From assembly GCA_965223435.1 (NCBI GenBank), contig CBDCWQ010000022.1, positions 930,001-994,000 on the forward strand: 64,000 nt of DNA. Reading direction: 5' to 3'. The notes below the pieces were generated by a model, which ran no database searches, had not been told where the DNA came from, and worked only from the letters and a program-made list of their open reading frames with translations. Within the stretch, counting starts at the first letter, position 1. Each line of letters opens with the position of its first letter. The DNA is from CBDCWQ01 sp965223435. GTDB lineage: Bacteria > Myxococcota > Kuafuiibacteriia > Kuafuiibacteriales > Kuafuiibacteriaceae. Of this stretch, positions 1 to 7,961 are shown in pieces. The position numbers were made by a program, and so were the translations under genes.

Positions 1-149
1 TCTTGTTCGTAAGGAGAAGTCGCAAGGCCCCCAGACAGTTCGGCAACAAAATGAGTCCCCCGCGCCTGGACCGGCCGCTCGAGCCCCAAAAAGAGAACAA
101 CAGCTGCCGTGACAACAAACCCCGCCTTCATCACATGGTCCAGGCCCAT
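1..149 (-). CDS. N-terminus of a secreted or outer-membrane protein (runs off left edge)
   Basis: Reading the minus strand from 149 gives an open frame to the window edge. It begins MGLDHVMKAGFVVTAAVVLF and continues with a leucine-rich segment ending near VQARG, then THFVAELSGG. This is a typical Sec signal peptide followed by what looks like the first beta-strand of an outer-membrane or surface protein. A GAGG motif lies about 10 bases before the ATG at 149. A second in-frame ATG at 131 (MKAGF) would also give a good signal peptide. Only about 49 residues are visible, so no family can be named. The IS21 element sits about 240 bp upstream of this start and may affect its expression. Confidence 0.6.
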   Translation of the reverse strand, partial: MGLDHVMKAGFVVTAAVVLFLGLERPVQARGTHFVAELSGGLATSPYEQ

Positions 150-392
150 GCGGATTGAGCCTCGCAGATCTTGTACCAACAGGCGGAGAACAAGAACCCG
201 GTGCCATTATGCCAAGTTAGACAAAAAACCAGCCTGGAAGCCCACACCGGTGTAGGACCAGCACCACACCTGAGCGTTCTTCTGCCCGGGGACCGTATCA
301 AAAGCACCACAGGTTTTTTGAAGAGACCCGAGCCCCAAGCTCAAGCAGAGCATACACTTTTGCTATCGGTTTCAAGCCCCCTCGAGGCCCTC
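150..392. other. Intergenic region upstream of the left-edge gene, ending at the IS target site
   Basis: No convincing gene is seen here. It is the upstream region of the left-edge secreted-protein gene. It ends in the GCCCTC copy of the IS target duplication at 387-392. Before the insertion it would have joined directly to the sequence after 3848, upstream of the rightward gene at 3955, so it was probably a divergent promoter region. Confidence 0.5.
387..392. repeat. Target site duplication, left copy (GCCCTC)
   Basis: The six bases before the IS are GCCCTC, and the same six follow the other end at 3843-3848. A perfect direct repeat immediately outside both inverted repeats marks the insertion event and suggests it is not ancient. 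Confidence 0.8.
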
Positions 393-437
393 TGTCGCCA
401 CCGACGTTCGAGGGTACCAGTTCCAACGACATCACCG
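393..437. repeat. IS21 terminal inverted repeat, istB side
   Basis: This 45-bp end pairs with 3798-3842 read on the other strand. The two share the outer TGTC, CCACCGAC, and an inner block ending ACATCACCG, with roughly three quarters of positions identical. The transposase IstA would bind here. Confidence 0.85.
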
Positions 438-579
438 GTCGCCAGGAGCCCAGTCGGTGGTGCGAAAACCTATCGGCGCGGTGGAGAGCGTAGGTTCGGG
501 ACGCAAGGCCGCGTGGTCGACGTATCTGGGCCAACCGGCCCGGCGGTTCATGGTCGCCGGCAGCACCATTGGATTCAGT

Positions 580-1344
580 TCAGCTGGCCGATTGTCGGAA
601 TCCTTTCCCACCCATGACGAAGCACTCGGAGCGTTCGGTGAGTCGTTCAGCGATGACTTGGGCGTTGAGCGCGTCTGGAAAAACTTTGGTCCAGTCTTTA
701 AACGCCCGGTTCGTGGTGATGGCCGTCGAGCGTCGGTAATCATATCGCTCTGAGATGACCTGGAATGCGAGTTTGGCCTGCGCGGCGTCCATTGCGAGCA
801 CGGCGAAGTCGTCGACAACAAGCAGATCTGCTCGGTGGTAGCGACGAATGGCCTTTTCGATGCTACCGTGGATCTCGGCACCGGCGAGCTCGTTGAGCAT
901 TTTCGGGGCCGTGGTGAAAACCACACGCTTAGTTGCCTGGCAGGCTCGGTATGCAAGCGCCCGAGCGAGGAACGTCTTTCCGGTGCCCGGTGTTCCGATG
1001 AAGATTGGATTGAGGCCGCGCTCTAGGAAGTCGAGGTTGTGAAGGGCGAGATACTTCGCTCGGATTTTTTTTCTGGTAGGGCAAAACTCAAAATCGAAGG
1101 CATCGATGGTGTTGACCTCCGGGAAACGGGCATCACGAACCCGCCGTTTGATCGCGCTGTCGACTCGGCTCGTTTTCTCTTCATCAACGAGACGATGGAG
1201 GACTTCGAAGAGGGTGAGGTTCTGACTCGATGCGAGCTTGGCGATATCTGGAAGGCTTCTCATCATACCGGGAAGTCGTAGCCATCGGAGCTTCTGGAGT
1301 AGAAGCTCAAGTTCGTCGTCACGTTCCATGGGCGTCATCCTCAT
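580..1344 (-). CDS. istB: IstB-type AAA+ ATPase, IS21 transposition helper
   Basis: IstB is the ATP-binding helper that loads onto target DNA and stimulates IstA-catalysed transposition. The protein (up to 254 aa) has a DnaA/DnaC-like AAA+ core. It shows a Walker A motif GTPGTGKT near residue 118, a Walker B LLVVDDF and a sensor-type region further on. The N-terminal segment ELELLLQKLRWLRLPGM is the standard IstB opening. The ATG at 1344 overlaps the end of istA by 26 bp. A later in-frame ATG at 1329 (MERDDELELL) is an equally good start. Overlap with istA implies translational coupling. No frameshift is seen. Confidence 0.92.
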   Translation of the reverse strand: MRMTPMERDDELELLLQKLRWLRLPGMMRSLPDIAKLASSQNLTLFEVLHRLVDEEKTSRVDSAIKRRVRDARFPEVNTIDAFDFEFCPTRKKIRAKYLALHNLDFLERGLNPIFIGTPGTGKTFLARALAYRACQATKRVVFTTAPKMLNELAGAEIHGSIEKAIRRYHRADLLVVDDFAVLAMDAAQAKLAFQVISERYDYRRSTAITTNRAFKDWTKVFPDALNAQVIAERLTERSECFVMGGKGFRQSAS

Positions 1345-2863
1345 CTCTTTTGTTGGCTGAGGAGCCAGGGTCGAGCATCTTCCTAGGCGAACTCAACGGT
1401 TCGTAGAGACTCATATCCGGCTCGGGCAGTCGGATATCGTCGAGCTCTGGGGCACCGAGCCGCAAGAGCGGCGGTGCGGGGTCAAGATTCCTTTTGTGAC
1501 GTAGAATATACTCGACGTACTCTGCCCCGACGTGCCCAGTATCCATGACCTCACGAATGGCGTCGACGGTATGCTGCGCACCGAAGAGTTCGACCAAGAG
1601 GACAAGCCGCACGACTTCGCGATGGATGGACCGACCACCGGCGCCCAGGACTTTGAAGTACTCTTTCCCGACCTCCGAGAGACCGCTCAGCGCATACGGG
1701 AGCGTGCCTGCCGCGGCTCTGGGTTTTCGTTTGAGCAGACCCTCTTTGTGTGACGGATGCTCAATGTCCTGACCGACGTCCCAGCAGCGCGAGTGCAGAG
1801 CAACCTGCTTGCGCTCGAGAAAGACACGAAACTCTTCTGTATTGGCCCGGATTACGACTTGCTGGCTCACGAGTCTCCAGGGCACTGAATAGAGGTTTCG
1901 GTCGAAGCGAACCCGGAAAGACTTGGTTACGCCGCAGCTTTCGACATCGTCGGTGTCGAATGGTCGGCCATTCATGGGTTTTAGGTGCTTCCGTTCCTCG
2001 CGGTCGAACACCAGAGAAGGGACTTTTCCTGTCACTTCGTGAATACGGTTGTTGGCATAATTCTCGCGCCATTCCACCGCTTGGCGGTTCAGGTCGAGTA
2101 GATCTCGGAACTTCCTACCCGGCCAGAACCGGCGGCGGACGAATCCGATCCCTCGTTCTACAATACCTTTTTCGTTTCCCCGCCTCGGGTTGCATGCCGT
2201 GATCGCGAAGTCACGGACGCTCGCGTAGTCCCTGAATCGGGGATTAAAAACCGGGCCGAGCTTGGTTCGCTCCAACACGACGGTCTTCATATTGTCGAAC
2301 ACGTCGGTATGCGTGATGCCACCATAGAAAGAGATGGCGTTCTCCATGCAACGCAGAAAAGCGCCCATCCGCTGGCTCAGCGTGTATTCGAGGTACAGAT
2401 GACGTGAGTAGCCCAAAACAGAAACGAAAGCGCTCACCCGGCGCGGACAACCAGGAATTGCGAATCCGAAATCGGCCCAGTCCACCTGAAGCACAGAGCC
2501 TGGCCGGAAGTCGAGAGTCAGGTAAGCCTCTTTCGGTGAGTGAGGCCGAAGTGTGCGCATCCGTTCGCGGAGGATGCTGATCCCACCTGTGTAGCCAAGT
2601 GGACGCAAGCGCTCCAGCATCGACGGCGCCAATAGGTCAGGCATATCCGACAGCATCGCGCGAATCGTGTCCTCGTATGGGTCCAGTATGGAGTAGCGCG
2701 GTTCCTTGGCTCGCGGTCGTTCCGATAGCAATGCCCGGCCAAGGATCTTCCGAATCGTTTTTCGACTCATTGAAAGTCGACGAGCAATCGCACGCATAGA
2801 GAGACCTTCGACCATCGAGAGACGAAGCACTTCAGTCAGCTTGTCGGATATCTCTTCGCTCAT
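1319..2863 (-). CDS. istA: IstA-type DDE transposase of IS21 family
   Basis: IstA is the integrase-like transposase that binds the element ends and catalyses strand transfer. The 514-aa protein starts with a helix-turn-helix (LSMRAIARRLSMSRKTIRKI, about residues 20-39). A retroviral-integrase-like core follows, with the expected acidic residues in VLQVDWADFG, the Asp in VFDNMKT and the Glu in KGIVERGIG. A C-terminal beta-barrel-type region follows. Its ATG overlaps the stop of the 106-aa upstream ORF as ATGA (2860-2863), and its end overlaps istB, so the three form one transcription unit. Length and order are normal for the family. Confidence 0.93.
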   Translation of the reverse strand: MSEEISDKLTEVLRLSMVEGLSMRAIARRLSMSRKTIRKILGRALLSERPRAKEPRYSILDPYEDTIRAMLSDMPDLLAPSMLERLRPLGYTGGISILRERMRTLRPHSPKEAYLTLDFRPGSVLQVDWADFGFAIPGCPRRVSAFVSVLGYSRHLYLEYTLSQRMGAFLRCMENAISFYGGITHTDVFDNMKTVVLERTKLGPVFNPRFRDYASVRDFAITACNPRRGNEKGIVERGIGFVRRRFWPGRKFRDLLDLNRQAVEWRENYANNRIHEVTGKVPSLVFDREERKHLKPMNGRPFDTDDVESCGVTKSFRVRFDRNLYSVPWRLVSQQVVIRANTEEFRVFLERKQVALHSRCWDVGQDIEHPSHKEGLLKRKPRAAAGTLPYALSGLSEVGKEYFKVLGAGGRSIHREVVRLVLLVELFGAQHTVDAIREVMDTGHVGAEYVEYILRHKRNLDPAPPLLRLGAPELDDIRLPEPDMSLYEPLSSPRKMLDPGSSANKRDEDDAHGT

Positions 2864-3180
2864 CGCGATTCTCTGAACTTCTCGAGCTGTCTTTCTGCAC
2901 TCAAAGTCGCTCGTGGCTTACGGACTCGGAGTCGAACGAGATCACGAGGCAACGCTGCCAGAGACTCATTCCAACGCATGGACCACGCGTCCTCTGCGTC
3001 CACAGACAATACAGCGCAGAGAGGCCCACCATGCCATCGGGCCAACAGCGCGACCAGTCGACGGAGCATAGTATTTCGAGCCACGGTTGACAGCTCCAAC
3101 AACGGACCGGAGAAGCACACCCATGTCGTGGCGCCATCGTTTCCTCGTCGAAGTCTTAGTTGCAGCCGCTGTTTCAGCAT
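2860..3180 (-). CDS. Small IS21-associated protein (106 aa), unknown function
   Basis: This ORF ends with an ATGA overlap onto istA, which argues that it is translated and coupled to the transposase. It contains a hydrophobic stretch (LLELSTVARNTMLRRLVALL), then WHGGPLCAVLSVDAEDAW and a basic C-terminus, a mix typical of a folded small protein rather than of a shadow frame. It overlaps the end of the zinc-ribbon ORF in another frame. I recall similar small ORFs beside some IS21 elements of large-genome bacteria, but cannot name a function. It may be a transposition regulator. Confidence 0.6.
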   Translation of the reverse strand: MLKQRLQLRLRRGNDGATTWVCFSGPLLELSTVARNTMLRRLVALLARWHGGPLCAVLSVDAEDAWSMRWNESLAALPRDLVRLRVRKPRATLSAERQLEKFRESR

Positions 3181-3646
3181 CTCGTTGCTCCGAAGTCATG
3201 GATGCCCCACTCGTCAAATTTTTTCGACTGTGATCTCCCACGCGACGATTTCGACTACGCCGTTCCTGTTCACGCACCCGATGATCTTCGCGACCCTCCG
3301 GGCTGTCCCGATACCGGCGACGCGCCGCCCGTTTGCTCGACTCGCGTCCTAATTCCGAGCATTTACGGGCGCAGTACCGTTGTCCACGATCACACTTGCG
3401 GTGGATGGCGAATGGTAAAAAACACCATCGGCAAAATCGAATTCGGAGCTCCACTCTCCTCCAACGGACAAAGACTGGACAGGGAGCACGACCTCGAACA
3501 TGATCACATCGAGATCTACGGCTCCACTCGCCGAGGGTGACCTGGCTACAGACCGGGTCACCCGTCTCATCCACCTCACGAGACGATTCCCTATTCCAAA
3601 ATCGCCCGCCACTTTTTGGAAGATTTACATTCCACAATCCATCCAC
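2966..3646 (-). CDS. IS21 passenger protein with zinc-ribbon-like CxxC motifs and basic tail
   Basis: The middle of this frame has CRWCFLPF, then RGQRYCARKC, then a highly basic helix RAARRRYRDSPEGREDH. The CxxC...CxxxC pattern followed by a Lys/Arg-rich segment suggests a small zinc-binding nucleic-acid protein. The upstream part (first ~70 residues from 3646) is less convincing and the true start may be internal. The last 70 residues overlap the 106-aa ORF in a different frame, so the biological stop may be used early or the two may be joined by frameshifting. It lies inside the IS, upstream of istA in the same direction. Confidence 0.5.
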   Translation of the reverse strand: MDGLWNVNLPKSGGRFWNRESSREVDETGDPVCSQVTLGEWSRRSRCDHVRGRAPCPVFVRWRRVELRIRFCRWCFLPFAIHRKCDRGQRYCARKCSELGRESSKRAARRRYRDSPEGREDHRVREQERRSRNRRVGDHSRKNLTSGASMTSEQRDAETAAATKTSTRKRWRHDMGVLLRSVVGAVNRGSKYYAPSTGRAVGPMAWWASLRCIVCGRRGRVVHALE

Positions 3647-3797
3647 AGGGATTCACAGGATTCGAGTCTCCCCCCAGACCCCCCTCCGGGAGAATCGAGC
3701 CAGCCCCTGCGTCCAAGGGCTACGTCGTGTCGTCACCCAGCATCGACCACTACGACGACGGTCCTCGGATCAACCAGATCTCGCCGGACCCGGGCCT

Positions 3798-3842
3798 CGG
3801 TGATGTTGGTGGAAATGGGACCCAACGAGGTCGGTGGTGACA
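3798..3842. repeat. IS21 terminal inverted repeat, upstream side
   Basis: This is the partner of 393-437. Read inwards from 3842 on the minus strand it starts TGTCACCACCGACC and ends ACATCACCG. The six bases just outside (3843-3848, GCCCTC) repeat those just outside the other end. Confidence 0.85.
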
Positions 3843-3848
3843 GCCCTC
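3843..3848. repeat. Target site duplication, right copy (GCCCTC)
   Basis: Perfect second copy of the six bases at 387-392, directly outside the IS end at 3842. Confidence 0.8.
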
Positions 3849-3954
3849 TCCTTGGTCCAAGCGGGTCTTCGGCCAGCACTTATAGAAAAACAGCATGAAA
3901 CCACCTTGGAGTCACGTTGACCGGTGACATGCTCCGCGCCAAGATTGCACTGAT

Positions 3955-4482
3955 ATGCTTGCATTCGACCAACGCGCCTTCTTGAACCGGCTTCGAAGCG
4001 CAGTCCGGCACGTTCCGCCACCGAAGCGTTTTGTTGCGCTTTCTTCCGCTCTAAAGGATCGGGCTGCGATCGAGGAAGAGTTTCGCCGCCTAGACTTCAA
4101 GAACTTTGATGTTTCTTGGGTATTCAAGAACAGGGCCAGGTTCGATGCGATGCATCCAAATGCGCTCGTGTACCACCTTCCAGACATCGTTGTCGGGATT
4201 CTGTGTGAGCCGGGATCAAATCGCGTGTTGAATTTCGCATCCGGCCTCATGATCAAGAGCGCGCTAAATTGCCACTATACTACGCCGGAACTCATCAAGT
4301 GCATGGGCGCGTTGGTTCATCATTTGTCTCAAGATCCAAGCGCTGATGATGCCCAGCGATGCCAAGCGCAACGACTCCGGTTTATGTCTTGTGTCGAAGC
4401 ACAAAAAACTGTTGAAATAGCCCCGCAAACGACGATGAGATCATGGACTCTAATGCTGATGAAGGAATCAGGACTGTTGTAG
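3955..4482 (+). CDS. Uncharacterised protein, possibly DUF6714-like
   Basis: 175 aa with no signal peptide or membrane segment. The stretch FDAMHPNALVYHLPDIVVGI resembles the signature of the DUF6714 family, in which a conserved 'position-where-residue-sits then YHLP' motif precedes a short helix. That assignment is from memory and tentative. No Shine-Dalgarno-like sequence is evident before the ATG. The gene overlaps the next one by 40 bp, which suggests coupled expression. It is the first gene to the right of the IS, so its promoter may have been altered by the insertion. Confidence 0.65.
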   Translation: MLAFDQRAFLNRLRSAVRHVPPPKRFVALSSALKDRAAIEEEFRRLDFKNFDVSWVFKNRARFDAMHPNALVYHLPDIVVGILCEPGSNRVLNFASGLMIKSALNCHYTTPELIKCMGALVHHLSQDPSADDAQRCQAQRLRFMSCVEAQKTVEIAPQTTMRSWTLMLMKESGLL

Positions 4483-4982
4483 TGGGTGTCTGGTATTACA
4501 TCGTCAACGCGAAAAGACGGGAGTCTATCAAGCCTGGGACATTCGGAGATGGCGACAAGGTCTTCTTCGCTTCTGAAGCAACGGACAATCTTCATCTTTT
4601 TGCCCTACGTTGGCTCATGGTTCCCAGGTTCCAGGGTCACAAAGAACCAGAGTTTAGGCTACGTGGTTCGTGGGTAGGTGATCCGGTTTATACGTTCTCG
4701 GACCATGACGAAGTTCATGATGATTCGCCGCCGGCAGACCAGGAACTTTATCAATGTTATTCCGAATCGAGAGACATTTCGCGCGCCGTGTTTCTTGAGC
4801 TCTTCAAGGGGAGCTCTGCCTTTTCTGAAAGGATATTTGATGTCCTTCAAGAAGAAAGGGGACACTACAGGGCGCTTGTGCGAGAACTGGAGTCGATCGA
4901 AATTGGGCAGCTCGATGAACATCTCCGGATTCGCGTAGCGCAGGCGCTTGAGACGATCTATCTTTCCGCAGGCGACCTCTGA
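4443..4982 (+). CDS. Hypothetical protein, 179 aa
   Basis: The frame is open from the ATG at 4443, inside the preceding gene, to 4982. The protein is soluble-looking and acidic in the centre (DHDEVHDDSPPADQEL) with an amphipathic C-terminal helix ending VAQALETIYLSAGDL. No known motif is recognised. The 40-bp overlap with the upstream gene supports a two-gene operon. A start a few codons later is possible, because several GTG codons follow (TVVVGVW). Function unknown. Confidence 0.6.
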   Translation: MDSNADEGIRTVVVGVWYYIVNAKRRESIKPGTFGDGDKVFFASEATDNLHLFALRWLMVPRFQGHKEPEFRLRGSWVGDPVYTFSDHDEVHDDSPPADQELYQCYSESRDISRAVFLELFKGSSAFSERIFDVLQEERGHYRALVRELESIEIGQLDEHLRIRVAQALETIYLSAGDL

Positions 4983-5355
4983 AGACTTGGGGCATAATCA
5001 AAGACCCACATCAAGATAAAGCCGATTGCAGATGGTGAAAGAAGAACCGCCTGATTTCTCGTAGCCGAACGCTTCGCTCACGAAAGACGAAAAAGTTTCG
5101 TTCTGGTCCTGTCGCCGGGTGCGCCCCGCAGGTCCTTGACCTTGTCCGAAGAGGCGTTGGCGGCCTGTGGAAAGCTCACGACCTACGACAATGGTTGCTT
5201 GCGGCTCGAGTCTGTATGCGATGGCGAGTCTTCTTTGTAACGAACTCAACGCTTGCATAGGGGCGATCATCGAACACCTTCGTCCTGAGCGCCATCGCCA
5301 ACAAGAGCGCTGCGTGACGTACCACGTTTCAGCACTTGCCCAAGCCCGAACGGGT
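4983..5355. other. Convergent intergenic stretch, nothing recognised
   Basis: About 370 bases lie between the rightward gene ending at 4982 and the leftward gene ending at 5356. Short frames exist on both strands but have no coding look. No strong terminator hairpin with a T-run was found. Confidence 0.4.
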
Positions 5356-6141
5356 TCAACGACTGCCTACCGCGATGACGTTGGGCAACTTCCATTGGGC
5401 CTGGTTTCTATCGTTTTCGTTGAAGCCCGTTTCGTAGCTGCCACTGAGATCAAGTTGTAGGCCCCTGCCCCGAACGCTCAGGCTCGCCTCAGGGCCTCCC
5501 TCAACATGTTGAGCATGGGTCACCTGTAGGTCGGAGGCCAAGAGAATCTCGTTGAATCGCCACATCGAAAACGGCGTGCGTGAGAATAGGAAGAGAATAC
5601 GACCTTTGCGGTCCATTGCGACGGCTGCCTCACTCCATTTTCGCCGGTTCTTGGTCCACACATTTCTTCCGGGGCCTGCAATGAGCCTTAGGTTTTGCAC
5701 GGCGGCACGATGGCGCCCAATGTCATGAGGTATGGTCAGAGCGTCTTCGATCCTTGCCCCTTGGTCGGGATCAATAATGAGCAGGGACTTGTATTTACCC
5801 ATCCACTTCTTGTTATTGAAATGACTGCCAAAGCGAAGGTAGCCCGTGTGGGTTGAGAAGTCCGTTTCGTACATCCCGGCATTGATAACAGCAACATACT
5901 TGAAGCTGTCAGCCCAGCGCCCCGCCGTTCTGTTCGTGCCGTCCATCGCCGAGGCGCTGCGAACCTCCAGTTTCGCTTTCGCAGGGTCAATACGCACCAC
6001 ATGAAGAATGCCGTCTCCGTGCTTGGGGGAACGTATCACCTTCAGTGGCCGGTGCTCGACACCGTTTGCGAGCGTTTGCCAGTCCTGTGCGGTCGGTGAA
6101 GGCGTCGACGCCACGATAGCCATCACCAGCGGTGCATACAT
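5356..6141 (-). CDS. Phosphodiester glycosidase (NAGPA/DUF2233) domain protein
   Basis: The 261-aa product has the pattern of the phosphodiester glycosidase family. There is an early V-R-I-D-P strand, then KYVAVINAGMYETDF (about residues 82-96), which is the conserved 'NxGFF/NAGMY' motif. Later come AVQNLRLIAGPG, a repeated small-beta segment, AAVAMDRKGRILFLF and HVEGGPEASL (the usual 'DGGGSxxL' position). Bacterial members are exported and cut sugar phosphodiesters or related polymers. The N-terminus (MYAPLVMAIVAS) is a short hydrophobic stretch that could be a weak signal peptide. A GGGGAAGG-like ribosome site precedes the ATG. A TTGACA-like -35 lies about 30 bases upstream, but the -10 is poor. 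Confidence 0.8.
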   Translation of the reverse strand: MYAPLVMAIVASTPSPTAQDWQTLANGVEHRPLKVIRSPKHGDGILHVVRIDPAKAKLEVRSASAMDGTNRTAGRWADSFKYVAVINAGMYETDFSTHTGYLRFGSHFNNKKWMGKYKSLLIIDPDQGARIEDALTIPHDIGRHRAAVQNLRLIAGPGRNVWTKNRRKWSEAAVAMDRKGRILFLFSRTPFSMWRFNEILLASDLQVTHAQHVEGGPEASLSVRGRGLQLDLSGSYETGFNENDRNQAQWKLPNVIAVGSR

Positions 6142-6477
6142 ATCTGCCTTCCCCTTGCGTCAGGGCTTGTCAAAAAACGAACGAACCCGCCCTCGAACGA
6201 AAACAGCATTTTCATCGTATCATTACGCGCGATGACCTGCCCCCGTCTACCTAAGAAACGGTGGCACGTGCGCGACCTGTGGTTCGCAAAAAGAGAAATG
6301 ACGACATCGATGAAGGTCCACGTGTATCCCACGTCTTGCAGACAGGCGCCTATCTTTCCCTACTGCGCAGACGAATCCCTTGAGGTTGTGGATCGTCTAT
6401 CCAAATCGGCATGCCCCCCTGGCTTCGACAATAGCCCATCTGCCCTCGTTTGGCCGAACAGGATGATGATCTTTGAT
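6142..6477. other. Intergenic region between two leftward genes
   Basis: About 335 bases containing the likely promoter of the phosphodiester glycosidase gene: on the minus strand a TTTTTTGACA stretch and a purine-rich ribosome site just before 6141. No independent gene is supported. Confidence 0.4.
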
Positions 6478-7803
6478 CTACTTATCGGGAAACGAAAGAT
6501 CGCCTTCCTGCGTATTGAGACTCAGTTCCCCCGCTGTACTGCTGTCTACAACCGACAAGCGGCCACCCTCCGCGGGACCTATTCTGGTACGAATCCGTCG
6601 AAGGGCATCCTCTGCGGCCAGGCCTAGGTCCTTGTTCCTGAGTATTCCTTTGGTCAGCTCAATCAGAGGAACGATTGAAAGCCGGGAGCCAATCAGCCCC
6701 AGTGACTCCACGACGGAATGCCGGACGCTGCCTTCTTCATGGCTCAGCGCCTTGATCAGAGCTTTTTCGGTCGCATTATCTCCAATCTCAGCAAGCTCAC
6801 CGAGGGCGTACGCGGCGGCACTTACTGACTGTGGTGCCTCGAATTCCAACGCACGCACCAAGAAGGGAATCGCGTCTTCGATATGATCGTTCGCGGCCGT
6901 CCGAGCTGCGAGAGAGAAGAGAATCGGCTTAGTAGTGGTCTTCAGGATATCGAGCAATACGGCTCGACGACGTCCCGCGTCCGCAACGGATTCAAGTGTC
7001 TCCAGCGCGCGAATTCGATCTTCTTCTGCAACTGTGCTCGTTCTGGCCAAATTAGAGAGGAGAGCAATGTTTTCGTGCCCGAGTCGGCTAGCCGCGAGGA
7101 GTTTTATCTCCGGACTAGGGTCGACCAGAGCTTGTTGTTGCGCGAGGCTACTTGCTTCGTGATTTGGGAAGTCCTGGAATAGCGCCTCGATGGAAATCTT
7201 TCGAAAGACCCGCGATGAAAATTCAGCGGTACGTGCAAGAATGGCGGCCGGAATCGCATTCTCCTCGAGGGTCAATGCCTCAACCGCCTCGACCATGTAC
7301 TGAACCATCTCGGAGGCAACCCATTCACCATGGGCCGGTGCTGTAATTCGTGCCGTCATCCGTCCGTCGCAAACAGAAAAATACGCCCCATTCAGTCTTC
7401 CTCGAAGGAGGGAAAGGTTTCGACGAGCATCTTTAGTCAACACCGCGATGGTGGGCGCTTTGCGGCCCCCGAGTACGATCTCTTTGTCGAAAGCTTTGTC
7501 CCCGGACAGCCAACGGGCTCCGTGCGGAGGAGGGTTCGTATGCCCGATTGAGTAACATGCGAACCCTGGCGGAATGGCCCCACGAGATTCTACTTCGACA
7601 AGAAGCACACCTTCCTCCTTACGACTGAGGGTCACAAGAGATGCTCCCACCATCCCCGCGTGGGTCCCTCCTATCTTGGTTTGAAGACCCAGGAGTCTAG
7701 CGGCCTTCTGTAATTGGCGCTCCTGCCGCCCCCAGCGCCCCCAAACGAAGCCGTATCCAATCGCGCCAAAGAGGAGGTAAACGAGAGGTAGCAGATCATC
7801 CAT
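6478..7803 (-). CDS. Membrane-anchored HEAT-repeat protein
   Basis: 441 aa. An N-terminal transmembrane helix (LLPLVYLLFGAIGYGFVWG, residues 4-22) is followed by a ~170-residue globular domain of unknown type. From about residue 215 to 405 there are HEAT-like helical repeats, for example PEIKLLAASRLG, DRIRALETLESVAD, AAAYALGELAEIGD and VRHSVVESLGLIGS. HEAT solenoids bind other proteins. With one N-terminal membrane anchor the solenoid is probably cytoplasmic or periplasmic scaffolding. It is transcribed divergently from dinB. No specific function can be assigned. Confidence 0.8.
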   Translation of the reverse strand: MDDLLPLVYLLFGAIGYGFVWGRWGRQERQLQKAARLLGLQTKIGGTHAGMVGASLVTLSRKEEGVLLVEVESRGAIPPGFACYSIGHTNPPPHGARWLSGDKAFDKEIVLGGRKAPTIAVLTKDARRNLSLLRGRLNGAYFSVCDGRMTARITAPAHGEWVASEMVQYMVEAVEALTLEENAIPAAILARTAEFSSRVFRKISIEALFQDFPNHEASSLAQQQALVDPSPEIKLLAASRLGHENIALLSNLARTSTVAEEDRIRALETLESVADAGRRRAVLLDILKTTTKPILFSLAARTAANDHIEDAIPFLVRALEFEAPQSVSAAAYALGELAEIGDNATEKALIKALSHEEGSVRHSVVESLGLIGSRLSIVPLIELTKGILRNKDLGLAAEDALRRIRTRIGPAEGGRLSVVDSSTAGELSLNTQEGDLSFPDK

Positions 7804-7923
7804 TGGAGGACCGTGACGTAGGCCCGGACCCTATCGCACCTAAACCAGCCATCGGAACGCTGGGATACACCAGGCAATCATGTAGGACCGGGGAAGTCGC
7901 GGGCTTGGTCCGTCCCAAAATCC

Positions 7924-7950
7924 TAGACGAAGACTAAACACCTGTATAGT
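7924..7950 (+). promoter_or_regulatory. Possible dinB promoter, near-leaderless
   Basis: TAGACG at 7924-7929 and TATAGT at 7945-7950 (15-bp spacing) precede the GTG of dinB by only 11 bases. Transcription would start within a few bases of the start codon, and no ribosome site is visible. I did not recognise a LexA box. Confidence 0.35.
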
Positions 7951-7961
7951 ATCCCCGCGTC

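Larger units (their letters stand above)
393..3842 (-). mobile_element. Complete IS21-family insertion sequence (3450 bp)
   Basis: The element is bounded by inverted repeats that begin TGTCGCCACCGACG at 393 and, on the opposite strand, TGTCACCACCGACC at 3842. It is flanked by the direct repeat GCCCTC at 387-392 and 3843-3848. The termini starting with TG and a target duplication of this size fit the IS21 family. It carries istA and istB on the minus strand with the usual overlap, plus two upstream ORFs: a zinc-ribbon protein and a 106-aa protein. All four reading frames are open, so the copy appears intact. It lies between divergent genes and does not visibly break a coding region. Confidence 0.9.
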
